Assembly: GCF_017315705.1 (NCBI RefSeq)
Contig: NZ_JAFLRF010000019.1
Span: forward strand, 52,846 to 116,845
Direction of reading: 5' to 3'
Length of the DNA stretch: 64,000 bases
From: Trinickia mobilis
GTDB taxonomy: Bacteria; Pseudomonadota; Gammaproteobacteria; Burkholderiales; Burkholderiaceae
In this document: in pieces, positions 34,450 to 44,190 of the stretch
Numbering within the stretch: position 1 is the stretch's first letter
Layout of the letters: every line of letters starts with the position of its first letter
Notes under the pieces: model-generated
Seen by the model: the letters and a program-made list of their open reading frames with translations, nothing else
What the model was told of the DNA's origin: nothing
The model's database searches: none
Made by a program: the position numbers and the translations under genes

Positions 34450-37400
34450 TTGACGACACAACCGCTTCCCGCCGGGCTGATGCTGATCCACGGCAACCAG
34501 CCTGAGCGCCTGCGCGACCTGATGCTTGAATGGATCAGGCAGTACCCGCTGGCGCCGCTCGAGAACGAAGTGATCCTCGTGCAGAGCAACGGCATCGCGC
34601 AGTGGCTGAAGCTAGCGTTCGCGGCCGACCCAGGCCACGGCGGTTGCGGCATTTCAGCGGCGCTGGACCTGTCGCTGCCGGCGCGCTTCCTCTGGCAGGT
34701 CTATCGCGCGGTCCTGGGCGCTGACGCGGTGCCGGACATCTCCCCGTTCGACAAGTCGCGCCTTGTCTGGCGGCTGACGCGCCTCTTGCCGTCGCTGCTC
34801 GACCAGCCTGAGTTCGCCCCGCTCAGGCGTTTCATGGCGCACGACGACGATCAGCGCAAGCGCTTCCAGCTCGCGCAGCGTGTGGCCGACCTGTTCGACC
34901 AGTACCAGGTCTATCGCGCGGACTGGCTCGCGCGCTGGTCTGGCGGCGAGGACGTGCTAATCGACGCGCGCGACGCGCAGTCCCTGCTGCCGGATGAGCA
35001 TCGCTGGCAGGCGGCGTTGTGGCGCGCGTTGCTCGACGATGTCGGCCTGCATGGACCTGCTGGCATCGACGCATCGAAGGCCGGCCGCGCGGCCGTGCAT
35101 CAGGAGTTCATGCGGCGCGCCGCCGCCTTGCCCGAGGGGGAGCAGCCGCGAGGCCTGCCGCGCCGGGTCATCGTGTTCGGGATTTCGAGCCTGCCGCTGC
35201 AATCGCTGGAGGTGCTGGCCGCGCTCGCGCGCTTTACCCAGGTGCTGATGTGCGTGCACAACCCGTGCGCCCACTATTGGGCGGACATCGTTGCCGATCA
35301 GGATCTGTTGCGCGCCACACGCTCGCGCCAGCGCCGCCGCGAGGGAGCGCCAGCGATCGTGGACGAGGCGCAACTGCACCTGCATGCGCACCGGCTACTG
35401 GCGGCTTGGGGCAAGCAGGGGCGAGACTTCATTGGCCTGCTCGATGAGTTCGACAGCGATGCGGCCCGCGATAACTACGCGTCGCGCTTCGCGAGCATCG
35501 GCCAGCGCATCGATCTGTTCGAAAGCGACAGCACGGCGACGATGCTCCAGCAGCTGCAGGACGACATTCGCGACCTACGGACGCTCGTCGAAACGCGCGA
35601 ACGCTGGCCCGCGGTTGATCCGCGCGAGGACCGGTCGATCCGCTTTCACATCGCGCACAGTGCCCAGCGCGAGGTCGAGATCCTGCACGATCAGTTGCTG
35701 GCCGCCTTTGCTGGCAATGCGATGCTGCGTCCGCGTGACGTGATCGTGATGGTGCCGGATATCGAGACGTACGCACCGCATATCCAGGCAGTGTTCGGCC
35801 TGCTCGACATCAGCGATCCGCGCTATATCCCGTTCAGCGTCGCGGACCGGGGGCAGCGCAGCTTCGATCCGCTGCTCGGCGCGCTCGAGACGCTGCTTGC
35901 GTTGCCGCAATCGCGGGTCACGGCAAGCGACGTGCTCGATCTGCTCGAAGTGCCGGCGTTACGCGCGCGCTTCGGCATTGCCGCGGACGATCTCCCGAAG
36001 CTGCACAACTGGATAGGCGGCGCCAACATCCGTTGGGGGCTGCATGGCGAGCAGCGAGCGAGCCTCGATCTGCCGAGGGCCGGCAACGATGACGCGCCGA
36101 ACAGCTGGGCGTTCGGCCTGCGCCGGATGCTGCTCGGCTACGCGGTGGGCGACAAGTCCGACGCCTGGCAGGGCATTGAGCCCTTCGCCGAAATCGGCGG
36201 ACTCGACGCGGCGCTGTTGGGGCCGCTGACTCGGCTAGTCGACGCGCTCGACGAGACGTGGCGGACACTGCGCGGGCCGGCGACAGTCGAGGCATGGTGC
36301 CGGCGACTGCGCGAACTCAAGAATCGGTTCTTCGCGCCCGTCGACAGCGACGATGCCTACACGCTTGACCGTCTCGATGCTGCGCTCGAAGCCTGGCACG
36401 ACGCCTGCGACGACGCGGCCCTGACCGACGCCCTGCCGCTGTCGATCGTCGCCGATCACTGGCTCTCGCAGCTTGACGAAGGTAGCTTGTCGCAACGCTT
36501 CTTCGCGGGCGCCGTGACGTTCGCGACGCTGATGCCGATGCGCGCGATTCCGTTCCGTCACGTCTGTCTGCTCGGCATGAACGACGGCGACTACCCGCGC
36601 ACCCGCATGCCGCTCGACTTCGACCTGATGCGACAGAGCTACCGGCCCGGCGACCGGTCGCGCCGCGAGGACGACCGCTACCTGTTCCTCGAGGCGCTGT
36701 TGTCGGCGCGCGAGCACCTGCACGTGTCGTGGGTCGGGCGCAGCGTCACGGACAACACGCCTCGCCCACCGTCGGTGCTGGTCGGGCAGTTGCGCGAGCA
36801 TCTGTCGGCCGGCTGGCATCTGGCGGGGGACGAGAGTGATAAGCCCGATGCGCTTCTCGACGCGCTGACGGTCGTGCACCGGTTGCAGCCGTTCAGCGCC
36901 GAATATTTCCCTGCGGATCCTGCTGAGTCGAAGCTTTTCACCTTCGCAAGCGAATGGCGCGAAGCGAGCGCGGGCGATCAAGCTGAACCCGGAATGGGGG
37001 CCGCGTTTCGTCCGCTTTCGCCGCTCGAGCGCGTCGAACCGTTGTCGGTGCGGGAGCTGACGGACTTCCTGCGCGACCCGATCAAGTCCTTCTTCCGGCA
37101 GCGTCTGCGGGTGGCGTTCGAGACCGATGCGATGGCGAGCGAAAACGACGAGCCATTCGATCTCGACGGCCTCACGTCGTGGCAATTGCAAAGCGAGCTG
37201 ATCCGCGCGCAGACGGCGGCGCTCGAGCGCGGCGTTGACGATGTGCTGCCGGCCGCGCAGGCCCGACTGGCGCGCATGCATCGCAGCGGCGACCTTGCGG
37301 CCGGCGGATTCGGCGAGCTGCTCGGGGACGCATTGATGGAGCCGATGTCCGACCTGTTCGAGCGCTATCGCGCAGCGCTCGCACGCTGGCCGCAAACGCC

Positions 37401-38088
37401 CGACGAAGCGCAGCACGAGCTACGTCTCGATGCCACGATCGACGGACGCGAGCGTTCGCTCGAAGACTGGATTGTCGACGTGCGGACCGATGCACAAGGC
37501 GCGCGCGGCCGCGTGATCCTGGAGGCTAGCTCGCTCGTCAAGGACAACAAGTACCGTCGCGACAAGGTGATCGTGCATTGGGTCGCCCATCTGGCCGCGC
37601 AACTGGCTGCGGGCCCGGTGACGACGGTGGTGGTCAGTAAGGTGGGCAGCGTCGAGTTGGAGCCACTGACCGAGGAAGACGCGCGTGCAGCGTTGCTTGC
37701 GTTGCTGCGCGCCTGGGATGAGGGCGTGCGCAGGCCGCTGCCGCTCGCGGTGAACGCCGCATTCGCTTGGCTCGGCAAGCGGCCGCAAGCGAGCGCCGGC
37801 GTGGATGTCGCTGACGGCGAGACCGGCAACGACCACTGGAGGGCGGATGCCGGCGCATTGGCGGAGGCGCGCGAGGCGGCCCGCGCCACCTACGAGGGCA
37901 CGGCCTGGCAATCGGGCGAGTGCGCATCGAACGCCTATCTGCATCGCGTGTACCCGGATTTCGAGGCGCTGGCCGCGAGCGGCGAATTCGAGCAGCTTGC
38001 GATTGAACTGCTGCTGCCGCTCCATCTTGCGATTCCGGCGTCGACCAAGACGAAGAACAGCTCAAAAACGGGGGGAGAGGCCCAATGA
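34450..38088 (+). CDS. recC: Exodeoxyribonuclease V gamma subunit RecC
   Basis: A 1212-aa protein from TTG 34450, supported by GGAG 6 bases upstream; TTG 34435 is the alternative. Typical RecC beginning (LMLIHGNQPERLRDLMLEWI, VQSNGIAQWLKL) and the inactive helicase-like core, with FHIAHSAQREVEILHDQL and GAVTFATLMPMRAIPFRHV. RecC recognises Chi and holds RecB and RecD in the RecBCD complex for double-strand break repair and foreign DNA degradation. Its stop overlaps the recB ATG (ATGA). Confidence 0.95.
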   Translation: MTTQPLPAGLMLIHGNQPERLRDLMLEWIRQYPLAPLENEVILVQSNGIAQWLKLAFAADPGHGGCGISAALDLSLPARFLWQVYRAVLGADAVPDISPFDKSRLVWRLTRLLPSLLDQPEFAPLRRFMAHDDDQRKRFQLAQRVADLFDQYQVYRADWLARWSGGEDVLIDARDAQSLLPDEHRWQAALWRALLDDVGLHGPAGIDASKAGRAAVHQEFMRRAAALPEGEQPRGLPRRVIVFGISSLPLQSLEVLAALARFTQVLMCVHNPCAHYWADIVADQDLLRATRSRQRRREGAPAIVDEAQLHLHAHRLLAAWGKQGRDFIGLLDEFDSDAARDNYASRFASIGQRIDLFESDSTATMLQQLQDDIRDLRTLVETRERWPAVDPREDRSIRFHIAHSAQREVEILHDQLLAAFAGNAMLRPRDVIVMVPDIETYAPHIQAVFGLLDISDPRYIPFSVADRGQRSFDPLLGALETLLALPQSRVTASDVLDLLEVPALRARFGIAADDLPKLHNWIGGANIRWGLHGEQRASLDLPRAGNDDAPNSWAFGLRRMLLGYAVGDKSDAWQGIEPFAEIGGLDAALLGPLTRLVDALDETWRTLRGPATVEAWCRRLRELKNRFFAPVDSDDAYTLDRLDAALEAWHDACDDAALTDALPLSIVADHWLSQLDEGSLSQRFFAGAVTFATLMPMRAIPFRHVCLLGMNDGDYPRTRMPLDFDLMRQSYRPGDRSRREDDRYLFLEALLSAREHLHVSWVGRSVTDNTPRPPSVLVGQLREHLSAGWHLAGDESDKPDALLDALTVVHRLQPFSAEYFPADPAESKLFTFASEWREASAGDQAEPGMGAAFRPLSPLERVEPLSVRELTDFLRDPIKSFFRQRLRVAFETDAMASENDEPFDLDGLTSWQLQSELIRAQTAALERGVDDVLPAAQARLARMHRSGDLAAGGFGELLGDALMEPMSDLFERYRAALARWPQTPDEAQHELRLDATIDGRERSLEDWIVDVRTDAQGARGRVILEASSLVKDNKYRRDKVIVHWVAHLAAQLAAGPVTTVVVSKVGSVELEPLTEEDARAALLALLRAWDEGVRRPLPLAVNAAFAWLGKRPQASAGVDVADGETGNDHWRADAGALAEAREAARATYEGTAWQSGECASNAYLHRVYPDFEALAASGEFEQLAIELLLPLHLAIPASTKTKNSSKTGGEAQ

Positions 38089-41000
38089 GCGAAGACCTCA
38101 CGACAACCACGGGCGGCGCTATCGCGGCGCTAGATCCCCTGCGCTTTCCGTTGCGCGGCAGCAGCCTCATCGAGGCGAGCGCGGGCACCGGCAAGACCTT
38201 TACGATCGCGATGCTGTATGTCCGCCTTGTCCTCGGACACGACGGCGAGGCGGGCAGCGCGCGTGCGTTGACGCCGCCGGAAATCCTTGTCGTCACGTTC
38301 ACTGATGCGGCGACCAAGGAACTGCGCGAGCGGATCCGCGCACGCCTGGTGGAAGCCGCCGAGGCGTTCCGCGCCAATCCGAACGAGACCGACGCGCGCG
38401 AGGCAGGCGTCGACCTGCTGGCTGACTTGCGCGCCGAATATGCGCCGGACGATTGGCCAGCCTGTGCGCGCCGGCTGGAGCTGGCCGCCGAATGGATGGA
38501 CGAGGCGGCAATCTCCACGATTCATGGCTGGTGCAACCGGATGCTGAGCGAGCACGCGTTCGACAGCGACAGCTTGTTTTCGCAGACTCTCGAAACGGAT
38601 CAGAGCGCGCTGCGCGCGGAGGTCGTGCGCGACTATTGGCGAACCTTTCTGGCGCCGCTCGATGCCGAGTCGGCCCAAGAGGTGCGCCAATGGTTCAGGA
38701 GCCCGCATGCGCTGCAGTCCAACATCGGCGGCCTGATCGGCCATGCAGACCTGCTCCCGCAGGCGCCGGCGCCCGAACAGTCGCTGAAGACGGCGCGTGA
38801 AGCGCAACGCGCGCACCTGGCTCACCTGAAGCAAAACTGGACCGCATGGTGCGACGAGCTTCACGCACTTCTCGAGGATGCGCGAGAGAAGAAGCTGTTC
38901 AATGCGCAGCGCCTGAATCGCGCCCACTGTCAAAACTGGCTCGAGAAGCTGCGCGCCTGGGCAGGCGATCCGCTGATGGTCAGGCCTGCGTTCGCCGACG
39001 ATGCGGCGGTCTGGACCCGCCTGACCTACGCCGGGCTCGCGGAGATCTGGAAGACGGGCGAGCCGCCGACGCACCCGGCGCTCGACGCCATGGAGGCGTT
39101 GCCCGCGGCGCTGGCGGCGCAGCCGACGGCATACCACGACCTGCTTTGCCACGCGGCGCATTGGGTGGCGGCGCGTTTCACGGCAGAGGAGCGCAAGCGC
39201 TCGCAGATGGGCTTCGACGATTTGCTGACTCGCCTGCGTGACGCGCTGCGTTCCGCGAACGGTACGCGCCTGGCCGAGATCATCCGCCGGCAATACCCGG
39301 TTGCGCTGATCGACGAGTTCCAGGACACGGACCCGGTGCAGTACGAGATTTTTGATGCCGTCTATCGCATTGAAGAGAACGACGAAGAGACGGCGATCGT
39401 CCTGATCGGCGATCCGAAGCAGGCGATCTACGCATTTCGCGGTGCCGACATCTTCACTTATTTGGCGGCCCGCCGCGCGTGTGCGGGTCGGCTCTTCACG
39501 CTGAAGAAGAACTTTCGCTCGACGGCTGCGATGGTGGCCGCCGTCAATCGCTGCTTCGCGGCCGCCGAAGCGAGGCCCGAGGGGCAGGGGGCGTTCCTGT
39601 TCCGCATCGGCGGTAACGATGAGAATCCGCTGCCGTTCGTCGCTGCCGACGCGCAAGGCCGAAAGGAGACGCTCAAGGCGAAGGGTGTCGAGTTGCCCGC
39701 GCTGACCGCTTGGTGGCAGCCGCCGGTGGAAGGCGGCAAGCCACTCGCCAAGGACGCGTACCTGCGCGGGATGGCAGCGAGTTGCGCCACGGAGATGGTG
39801 CGACTCCTGAACCTCGGTCAGAAAGGCGAGGCGGGCTTCGTCGGCACGCGTGGCGCGAAGGCGTTGCAACCTGCGCACATGGCCGTGCTCGTCAACAACG
39901 GCAGCGAAGCGCGCGCGATCCGAGCGGCGCTTGCCGAGTGCGGCGTGCGCAGCGTCTACCTGTCGGACCGCGACTCGGTGTTCGCGACCGAGCAGGCGCT
40001 TGAATTGCGGCATTGGCTGGCCGCGTGCGCGGAGCCCGATGACGGGCGCCTCGTGCGTGCCGCGCTCGCGACGGCGACGCTCGGTCTTAGCTGGGCTGAT
40101 CTCGATGCGCTCACGCATGACGAAATTGAATGGGAAAACCGCGTCCTGCAGTTCCGCGGCTATCGCGACTACTGGCGCAGCAAGGGTGTGCTTCCGATGC
40201 TGCGCCAGCTGCTTCACGATTTTCAAATCCCCCAAAGCCTGATCGGACGCACCGCCGGCGCCGCGGTGAACGGCGAGCGGGTGCTGACGAACTTGCTCCA
40301 TCTGGCCGAGCTGTTGCAACAGGCGAGCACGCAGCTCGACGGTGAGCATGCGCTGATTCGTTACCTGGACGAGGCGCTTGCCGAGGGCTCCGCCAGCGCG
40401 GGCAGCGATGCCCAGCAGGTCCGGCTCGAAAGCGACGCCGGTCTGGTGCAGGTCGTGACGATTCACAAATCGAAAGGGCTCGAATACCCGCTGGTGTTCC
40501 TGCCGTTCGCGTGCAACTTCCGTCCGGCGAAGGCGACCGATATGCCACTCAAGTGGCACGACGAGACTGGCAAGTTGCAGGTGACGCTCGACGATGCGTC
40601 CGTTCTGCCGCAGGTCGATCGCGAGCGACTCGCCGAAGACCTGCGCAAGCTCTACGTGGCGCTCACACGGGCTCAGTTCGCAACCTGGATCGGCCTGGCG
40701 CCGATCCAGGGCGTCGAGGCAAGCGCGCTCGGTTATCTGCTCGCCGGCGGCGAGGCGATCGCACCGGACGCGCTGGGCGAGCTGCTCGGTGCGTTGCGGG
40801 GCGACCTGACCTGCATCGACGTCTGCGAGGCTCCACCAGCAAGCGACGAGACGTTTGCAGCTCGCGATGCGCAAGTCGAGCGCGGTGCCGCGCGGACGTT
40901 GGAGCGGCGCGTGCGCGAGCATTGGTGGATCGCCAGCTACTCGAGCCTGCGCAAGGTCGACGGTGTGATCGGCGGCGATGCCGCTCATGGGGTCGCCAGC

Positions 41001-41924
41001 ACGTTCGCCGCGGCGCAGACGGATGAGCAACGCGTGCCGGACACTCGGGCCCAGGATGTCCATCGCGAGCTCGCAGACGCCGAGACAACCGATGGATATG
41101 GCGCGACATGGGAGCTTGCAAGCGCAGCATTCGGGAATGCGCCGGCGGCGCAGACGCTGCACGGCTTCCCGCGCGGCGCGGATGCCGGCAGCTTCCTGCA
41201 CGAGCTGATGGAATGGGCCGCGAACGAGGGCTTTGCCACACTCGCAGCGCACCCCGAACTGGCGCGCGATACGATCGCGCGCCGCTGCAGCCTGCGCGGC
41301 TGGGCACGCTGGATCGAGCCGCTGACCGAATGGCTGCTGGCGCTGTTACGCGATCCGCTGCGCCTGCCTGCGCTGAATGGCGAGCCGACCGCGCCCGTCA
41401 TCCTCTCCGACCTGAAGTCATACACGCCCGAGATGGAGTTCTGGGTGGCGGCGCACGAAGTCGATGCGCAGGCGCTCGACCGCGTTGTCTGCGAGATGAC
41501 GCTCGACGGCTCCGCGCGCCCCGCGCTCGAGCCGGCGCAGCTCAATGGCATGCTCAAGGGCTTCATCGATCTCGTTTTCGAGCACGATGGCCGCTACTAC
41601 GTCGCGGACTACAAGTCGAACTGGCTCGGCCCCGACGATGCCGCTTATACGCCGGCACGGATGCGCGCGCAGATCCTCCATTCGCGCTACGAGCTTCAGT
41701 ACGTGTTGTACCTGTTCGCGCTGCATCGATTGCTGAAGGCGCGGTTGCCCGATTACGACTACGACCGCCATGTGGGCGGTGCGGTTTACTTGTTCCTGCG
41801 CGGCAGCCACGCCCCCAGTCAGGGGTCGCATATCGAACGGCCGCCACGCGCATTGATCGAAGCACTGGATGTGCGCTTCTCGCATCGAGAGAGCGGTGAG
41901 GAAATCGTGGGAGATCCGGCATGA
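38085..41924 (+). CDS. recB: Exodeoxyribonuclease V beta subunit RecB
   Basis: A 1279-aa protein. UvrD-type helicase: Walker A ASAGTGKTFT (31-40), FTDAATKELR, LIDEFQDTDPVQYEIF, IHKSKGLEYPLVFLPF, LRKLYVALTRAQ. C-terminal nuclease domain: AGSFLHELMEW and the catalytic DYKSN within YYVADYKSNWLG. 3'-5' helicase and the single nuclease of RecBCD. It overlaps recC and recD by 4 bases each, so the three are one operon. Length is slightly longer than the E. coli enzyme. Confidence 0.97.
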   Translation: MSEDLTTTTGGAIAALDPLRFPLRGSSLIEASAGTGKTFTIAMLYVRLVLGHDGEAGSARALTPPEILVVTFTDAATKELRERIRARLVEAAEAFRANPNETDAREAGVDLLADLRAEYAPDDWPACARRLELAAEWMDEAAISTIHGWCNRMLSEHAFDSDSLFSQTLETDQSALRAEVVRDYWRTFLAPLDAESAQEVRQWFRSPHALQSNIGGLIGHADLLPQAPAPEQSLKTAREAQRAHLAHLKQNWTAWCDELHALLEDAREKKLFNAQRLNRAHCQNWLEKLRAWAGDPLMVRPAFADDAAVWTRLTYAGLAEIWKTGEPPTHPALDAMEALPAALAAQPTAYHDLLCHAAHWVAARFTAEERKRSQMGFDDLLTRLRDALRSANGTRLAEIIRRQYPVALIDEFQDTDPVQYEIFDAVYRIEENDEETAIVLIGDPKQAIYAFRGADIFTYLAARRACAGRLFTLKKNFRSTAAMVAAVNRCFAAAEARPEGQGAFLFRIGGNDENPLPFVAADAQGRKETLKAKGVELPALTAWWQPPVEGGKPLAKDAYLRGMAASCATEMVRLLNLGQKGEAGFVGTRGAKALQPAHMAVLVNNGSEARAIRAALAECGVRSVYLSDRDSVFATEQALELRHWLAACAEPDDGRLVRAALATATLGLSWADLDALTHDEIEWENRVLQFRGYRDYWRSKGVLPMLRQLLHDFQIPQSLIGRTAGAAVNGERVLTNLLHLAELLQQASTQLDGEHALIRYLDEALAEGSASAGSDAQQVRLESDAGLVQVVTIHKSKGLEYPLVFLPFACNFRPAKATDMPLKWHDETGKLQVTLDDASVLPQVDRERLAEDLRKLYVALTRAQFATWIGLAPIQGVEASALGYLLAGGEAIAPDALGELLGALRGDLTCIDVCEAPPASDETFAARDAQVERGAARTLERRVREHWWIASYSSLRKVDGVIGGDAAHGVASTFAAAQTDEQRVPDTRAQDVHRELADAETTDGYGATWELASAAFGNAPAAQTLHGFPRGADAGSFLHELMEWAANEGFATLAAHPELARDTIARRCSLRGWARWIEPLTEWLLALLRDPLRLPALNGEPTAPVILSDLKSYTPEMEFWVAAHEVDAQALDRVVCEMTLDGSARPALEPAQLNGMLKGFIDLVFEHDGRYYVADYKSNWLGPDDAAYTPARMRAQILHSRYELQYVLYLFALHRLLKARLPDYDYDRHVGGAVYLFLRGSHAPSQGSHIERPPRALIEALDVRFSHRESGEEIVGDPA

Positions 41925-44065
41925 CGACGCGTGTCAATGAACCGATTGGAGCTGTCGCCGCGACGACCGCGCGCCGCACGAACGAAGCTGCTGACGCACA
42001 GCCGATGCTGGGCATGCTCGACGACTGGGTCGAGCACAGCTGGTTGCGCGCGCTCGATGCCGCGTTCGCCCGCTTCCTGACGCGGGAGGCGCCGGACGCC
42101 GCTCCGCTGCTGATCCTGGGGGCGGCCCTGGCGAGCCATCAGCTCGGCCGTGGGCATGCGTGCCTGGATCTGCGGGCGACCCTCGACGATCCCGCCTTTG
42201 CGTTGTCGCTGCCACCCGACGGCACCCTCGACGGGCTCACCGATGCGCCGATGCGCGCCCCCGCCGAGATTCTCGCCGACGTGAATCTCGCACAATGGCT
42301 CGCGACGCTCGACCATGCGGCGCTGGTAAGCTCGGGTGCAGGCGACACGCCGCTCGTGCTCGTAGGAACGCGCCTGTACCTGCGCCGCTACTGGCAATAC
42401 GAGCAGGATGTGTGCGCCGGCATTGAGCAGCGTCTGCGCGCGTCGGGAGATCAGGCCGCGTTGCTCGACACCGACGCCGTGCGGGCCACGCTCGATGCGT
42501 TGTTTCCTGCGCGGGACGCCGGCAGCTCGGGTGCCAACTGGCAGAAGCTCGCGTGCGCGCTGGCCGCGCGCAGCGCATTCAGCATCATCACGGGCGGCCC
42601 GGGCACGGGCAAGACCACCACCGTCGTGCGGCTGCTCGCCTTGCTCCAGGCGATCGCATTGACGCGCGGCGCCGGCAGTGTCGAAGGGACGCGGCGCGCG
42701 CGGCCGCTGCGGATCAAGCTTGCTGCGCCGACGGGAAAGGCCGCTGCGCGCTTGAACGAATCGATCGCGGGCGCGGTGGCGGACTTGCCCGTGAAAAGCC
42801 TGCCCGACGGTGCGGCGGTGCGCGCGGCGATTCCGACGGTCGTGACGACCCTGCACCGCGTGCTCGGCACGCGCCCCGATAGTAGGCGCTTCCGCCACAA
42901 TGCGAGCAATCCGCTGCCGGTCGACGTGCTGGTGATCGACGAGGCATCGATGGTCGATCTCGAGATGATGGCGGCGGTGCTCGACGCGCTGCCGGCCTCG
43001 GCACGTCTGGTGTTGCTCGGCGACAAGGATCAGCTCGCGTCGGTTGAGGCGGGCGCCGTTCTCGGCGAACTATGCGAGCGCGCCACTAAGGGGCACTACA
43101 CACCGGCGACGCGCGACTGGCTGCAGGCGGCCACGGGCGAGCGCTTTGATGAAGCGCTGCTCGATGAGGACGGCACGGACCTCGATCAGGCGACCGCGAT
43201 GCTACGGCGAAGCTACCGGTTCTCGTCGACAAGCGGCATCGGCGAGCTGGCCGCATGCGTCAACGAAGGCGCAGCCGACCGCGTCGCGCAAGTACTGGGT
43301 AAGCAGCCCGCGGACCTCGCTTGGGTGACCTGTCCGGCACCGTACGACGCGTCGTTCAAGACGCTCGTGATCGACGGCCACGGCGGTACTGGCCCGGCAG
43401 CCGGCGAGAAGCGACGCGGCTACCGCCACTATCTCGAGACGATGCACAAGCGCGAGCCGGCTCGCGACGCCGGTCCGGCTGCGTTCGATACGTGGGCCGC
43501 GCAAGTGCTGGAGGCTCGCGACGCCTTCCAACTGCTGTGCGCGGTGCGCCGCGGGCCGTGGGGCGTCGAGGGGCTCAACAAACAGATCGCGCGGCATCTG
43601 CACGAAGCGGGTCTGATCGACGCGCGCAACGAATGGTATCCGGGCCGGCCGGTGCTCGTGACACGTAACGACTATGAGCTCGGGCTGATGAATGGCGACA
43701 TCGGGATCACTCTCGAAGTGCCGGGCGGTGCGGACGGCCGCGGGGCGCTGCGCGTCGCGTTCCCGGCCGCTGACGGCTCGGACGGTATCAAGTGGGTGCT
43801 GCCAAGCCGTCTGCAGGCGGTGGAGACGGTATTTGCGCTGACCGTGCACAAGTCGCAAGGCTCCGAGTTCACGCATGCGGCGCTGATTCTGCCCGATACG
43901 TTCAGTCCGATTCTGACGCGTGAACTCGTCTACACGGGCATCACGCGCGCGCGTGAATTCCTGACGCTGGCTGTTCCCGAGGGCAAGGCAATCCTGGAGC
44001 AGGCCGTAAACGCAAAGGTGCGGCGGGCAAGCGGGCTGCTTGCGGGACTCGGTATGCGGGAGTAG
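41921..44065 (+). CDS. recD: Exodeoxyribonuclease V alpha subunit RecD
   Basis: A 714-aa SF1B helicase: Walker A GGPGTGKTTTVVRLL (about 222-236), LVIDEASMVDLEMM, GDKDQLASVEAG, and motif VI region ALTVHKSQGSEFTHAAL with TGITRAREFL. It is the 5'-3' motor of RecBCD. It has an extra ~110 residues between the core motifs relative to what the E. coli protein needs (residues around 380-430 and 470-520). It overlaps the recB stop (ATGA) and ends 125 bases before the next helicase. Confidence 0.95.
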   Translation: MTTRVNEPIGAVAATTARRTNEAADAQPMLGMLDDWVEHSWLRALDAAFARFLTREAPDAAPLLILGAALASHQLGRGHACLDLRATLDDPAFALSLPPDGTLDGLTDAPMRAPAEILADVNLAQWLATLDHAALVSSGAGDTPLVLVGTRLYLRRYWQYEQDVCAGIEQRLRASGDQAALLDTDAVRATLDALFPARDAGSSGANWQKLACALAARSAFSIITGGPGTGKTTTVVRLLALLQAIALTRGAGSVEGTRRARPLRIKLAAPTGKAAARLNESIAGAVADLPVKSLPDGAAVRAAIPTVVTTLHRVLGTRPDSRRFRHNASNPLPVDVLVIDEASMVDLEMMAAVLDALPASARLVLLGDKDQLASVEAGAVLGELCERATKGHYTPATRDWLQAATGERFDEALLDEDGTDLDQATAMLRRSYRFSSTSGIGELAACVNEGAADRVAQVLGKQPADLAWVTCPAPYDASFKTLVIDGHGGTGPAAGEKRRGYRHYLETMHKREPARDAGPAAFDTWAAQVLEARDAFQLLCAVRRGPWGVEGLNKQIARHLHEAGLIDARNEWYPGRPVLVTRNDYELGLMNGDIGITLEVPGGADGRGALRVAFPAADGSDGIKWVLPSRLQAVETVFALTVHKSQGSEFTHAALILPDTFSPILTRELVYTGITRAREFLTLAVPEGKAILEQAVNAKVRRASGLLAGLGMRE

Positions 44066-44190
44066 ACGCGGATCGATCGAGCCGACGAGGGGCATGCCGG
44101 GCGACACGGATCACTTTCGATCCCTTAGAATCCGTCTGCCCGTGCGGCGGGGGCCAAGCACCCGCCGTTCTCTTCCTCATTGGCCCACGC

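Noticed and set aside
38130..41252. 1040-codon open frame on the minus strand across recB
   Set aside because: Shadow of the GC-rich recB gene: arginine- and alanine-rich, no domain, no ribosome site, and recB itself is unmistakable.
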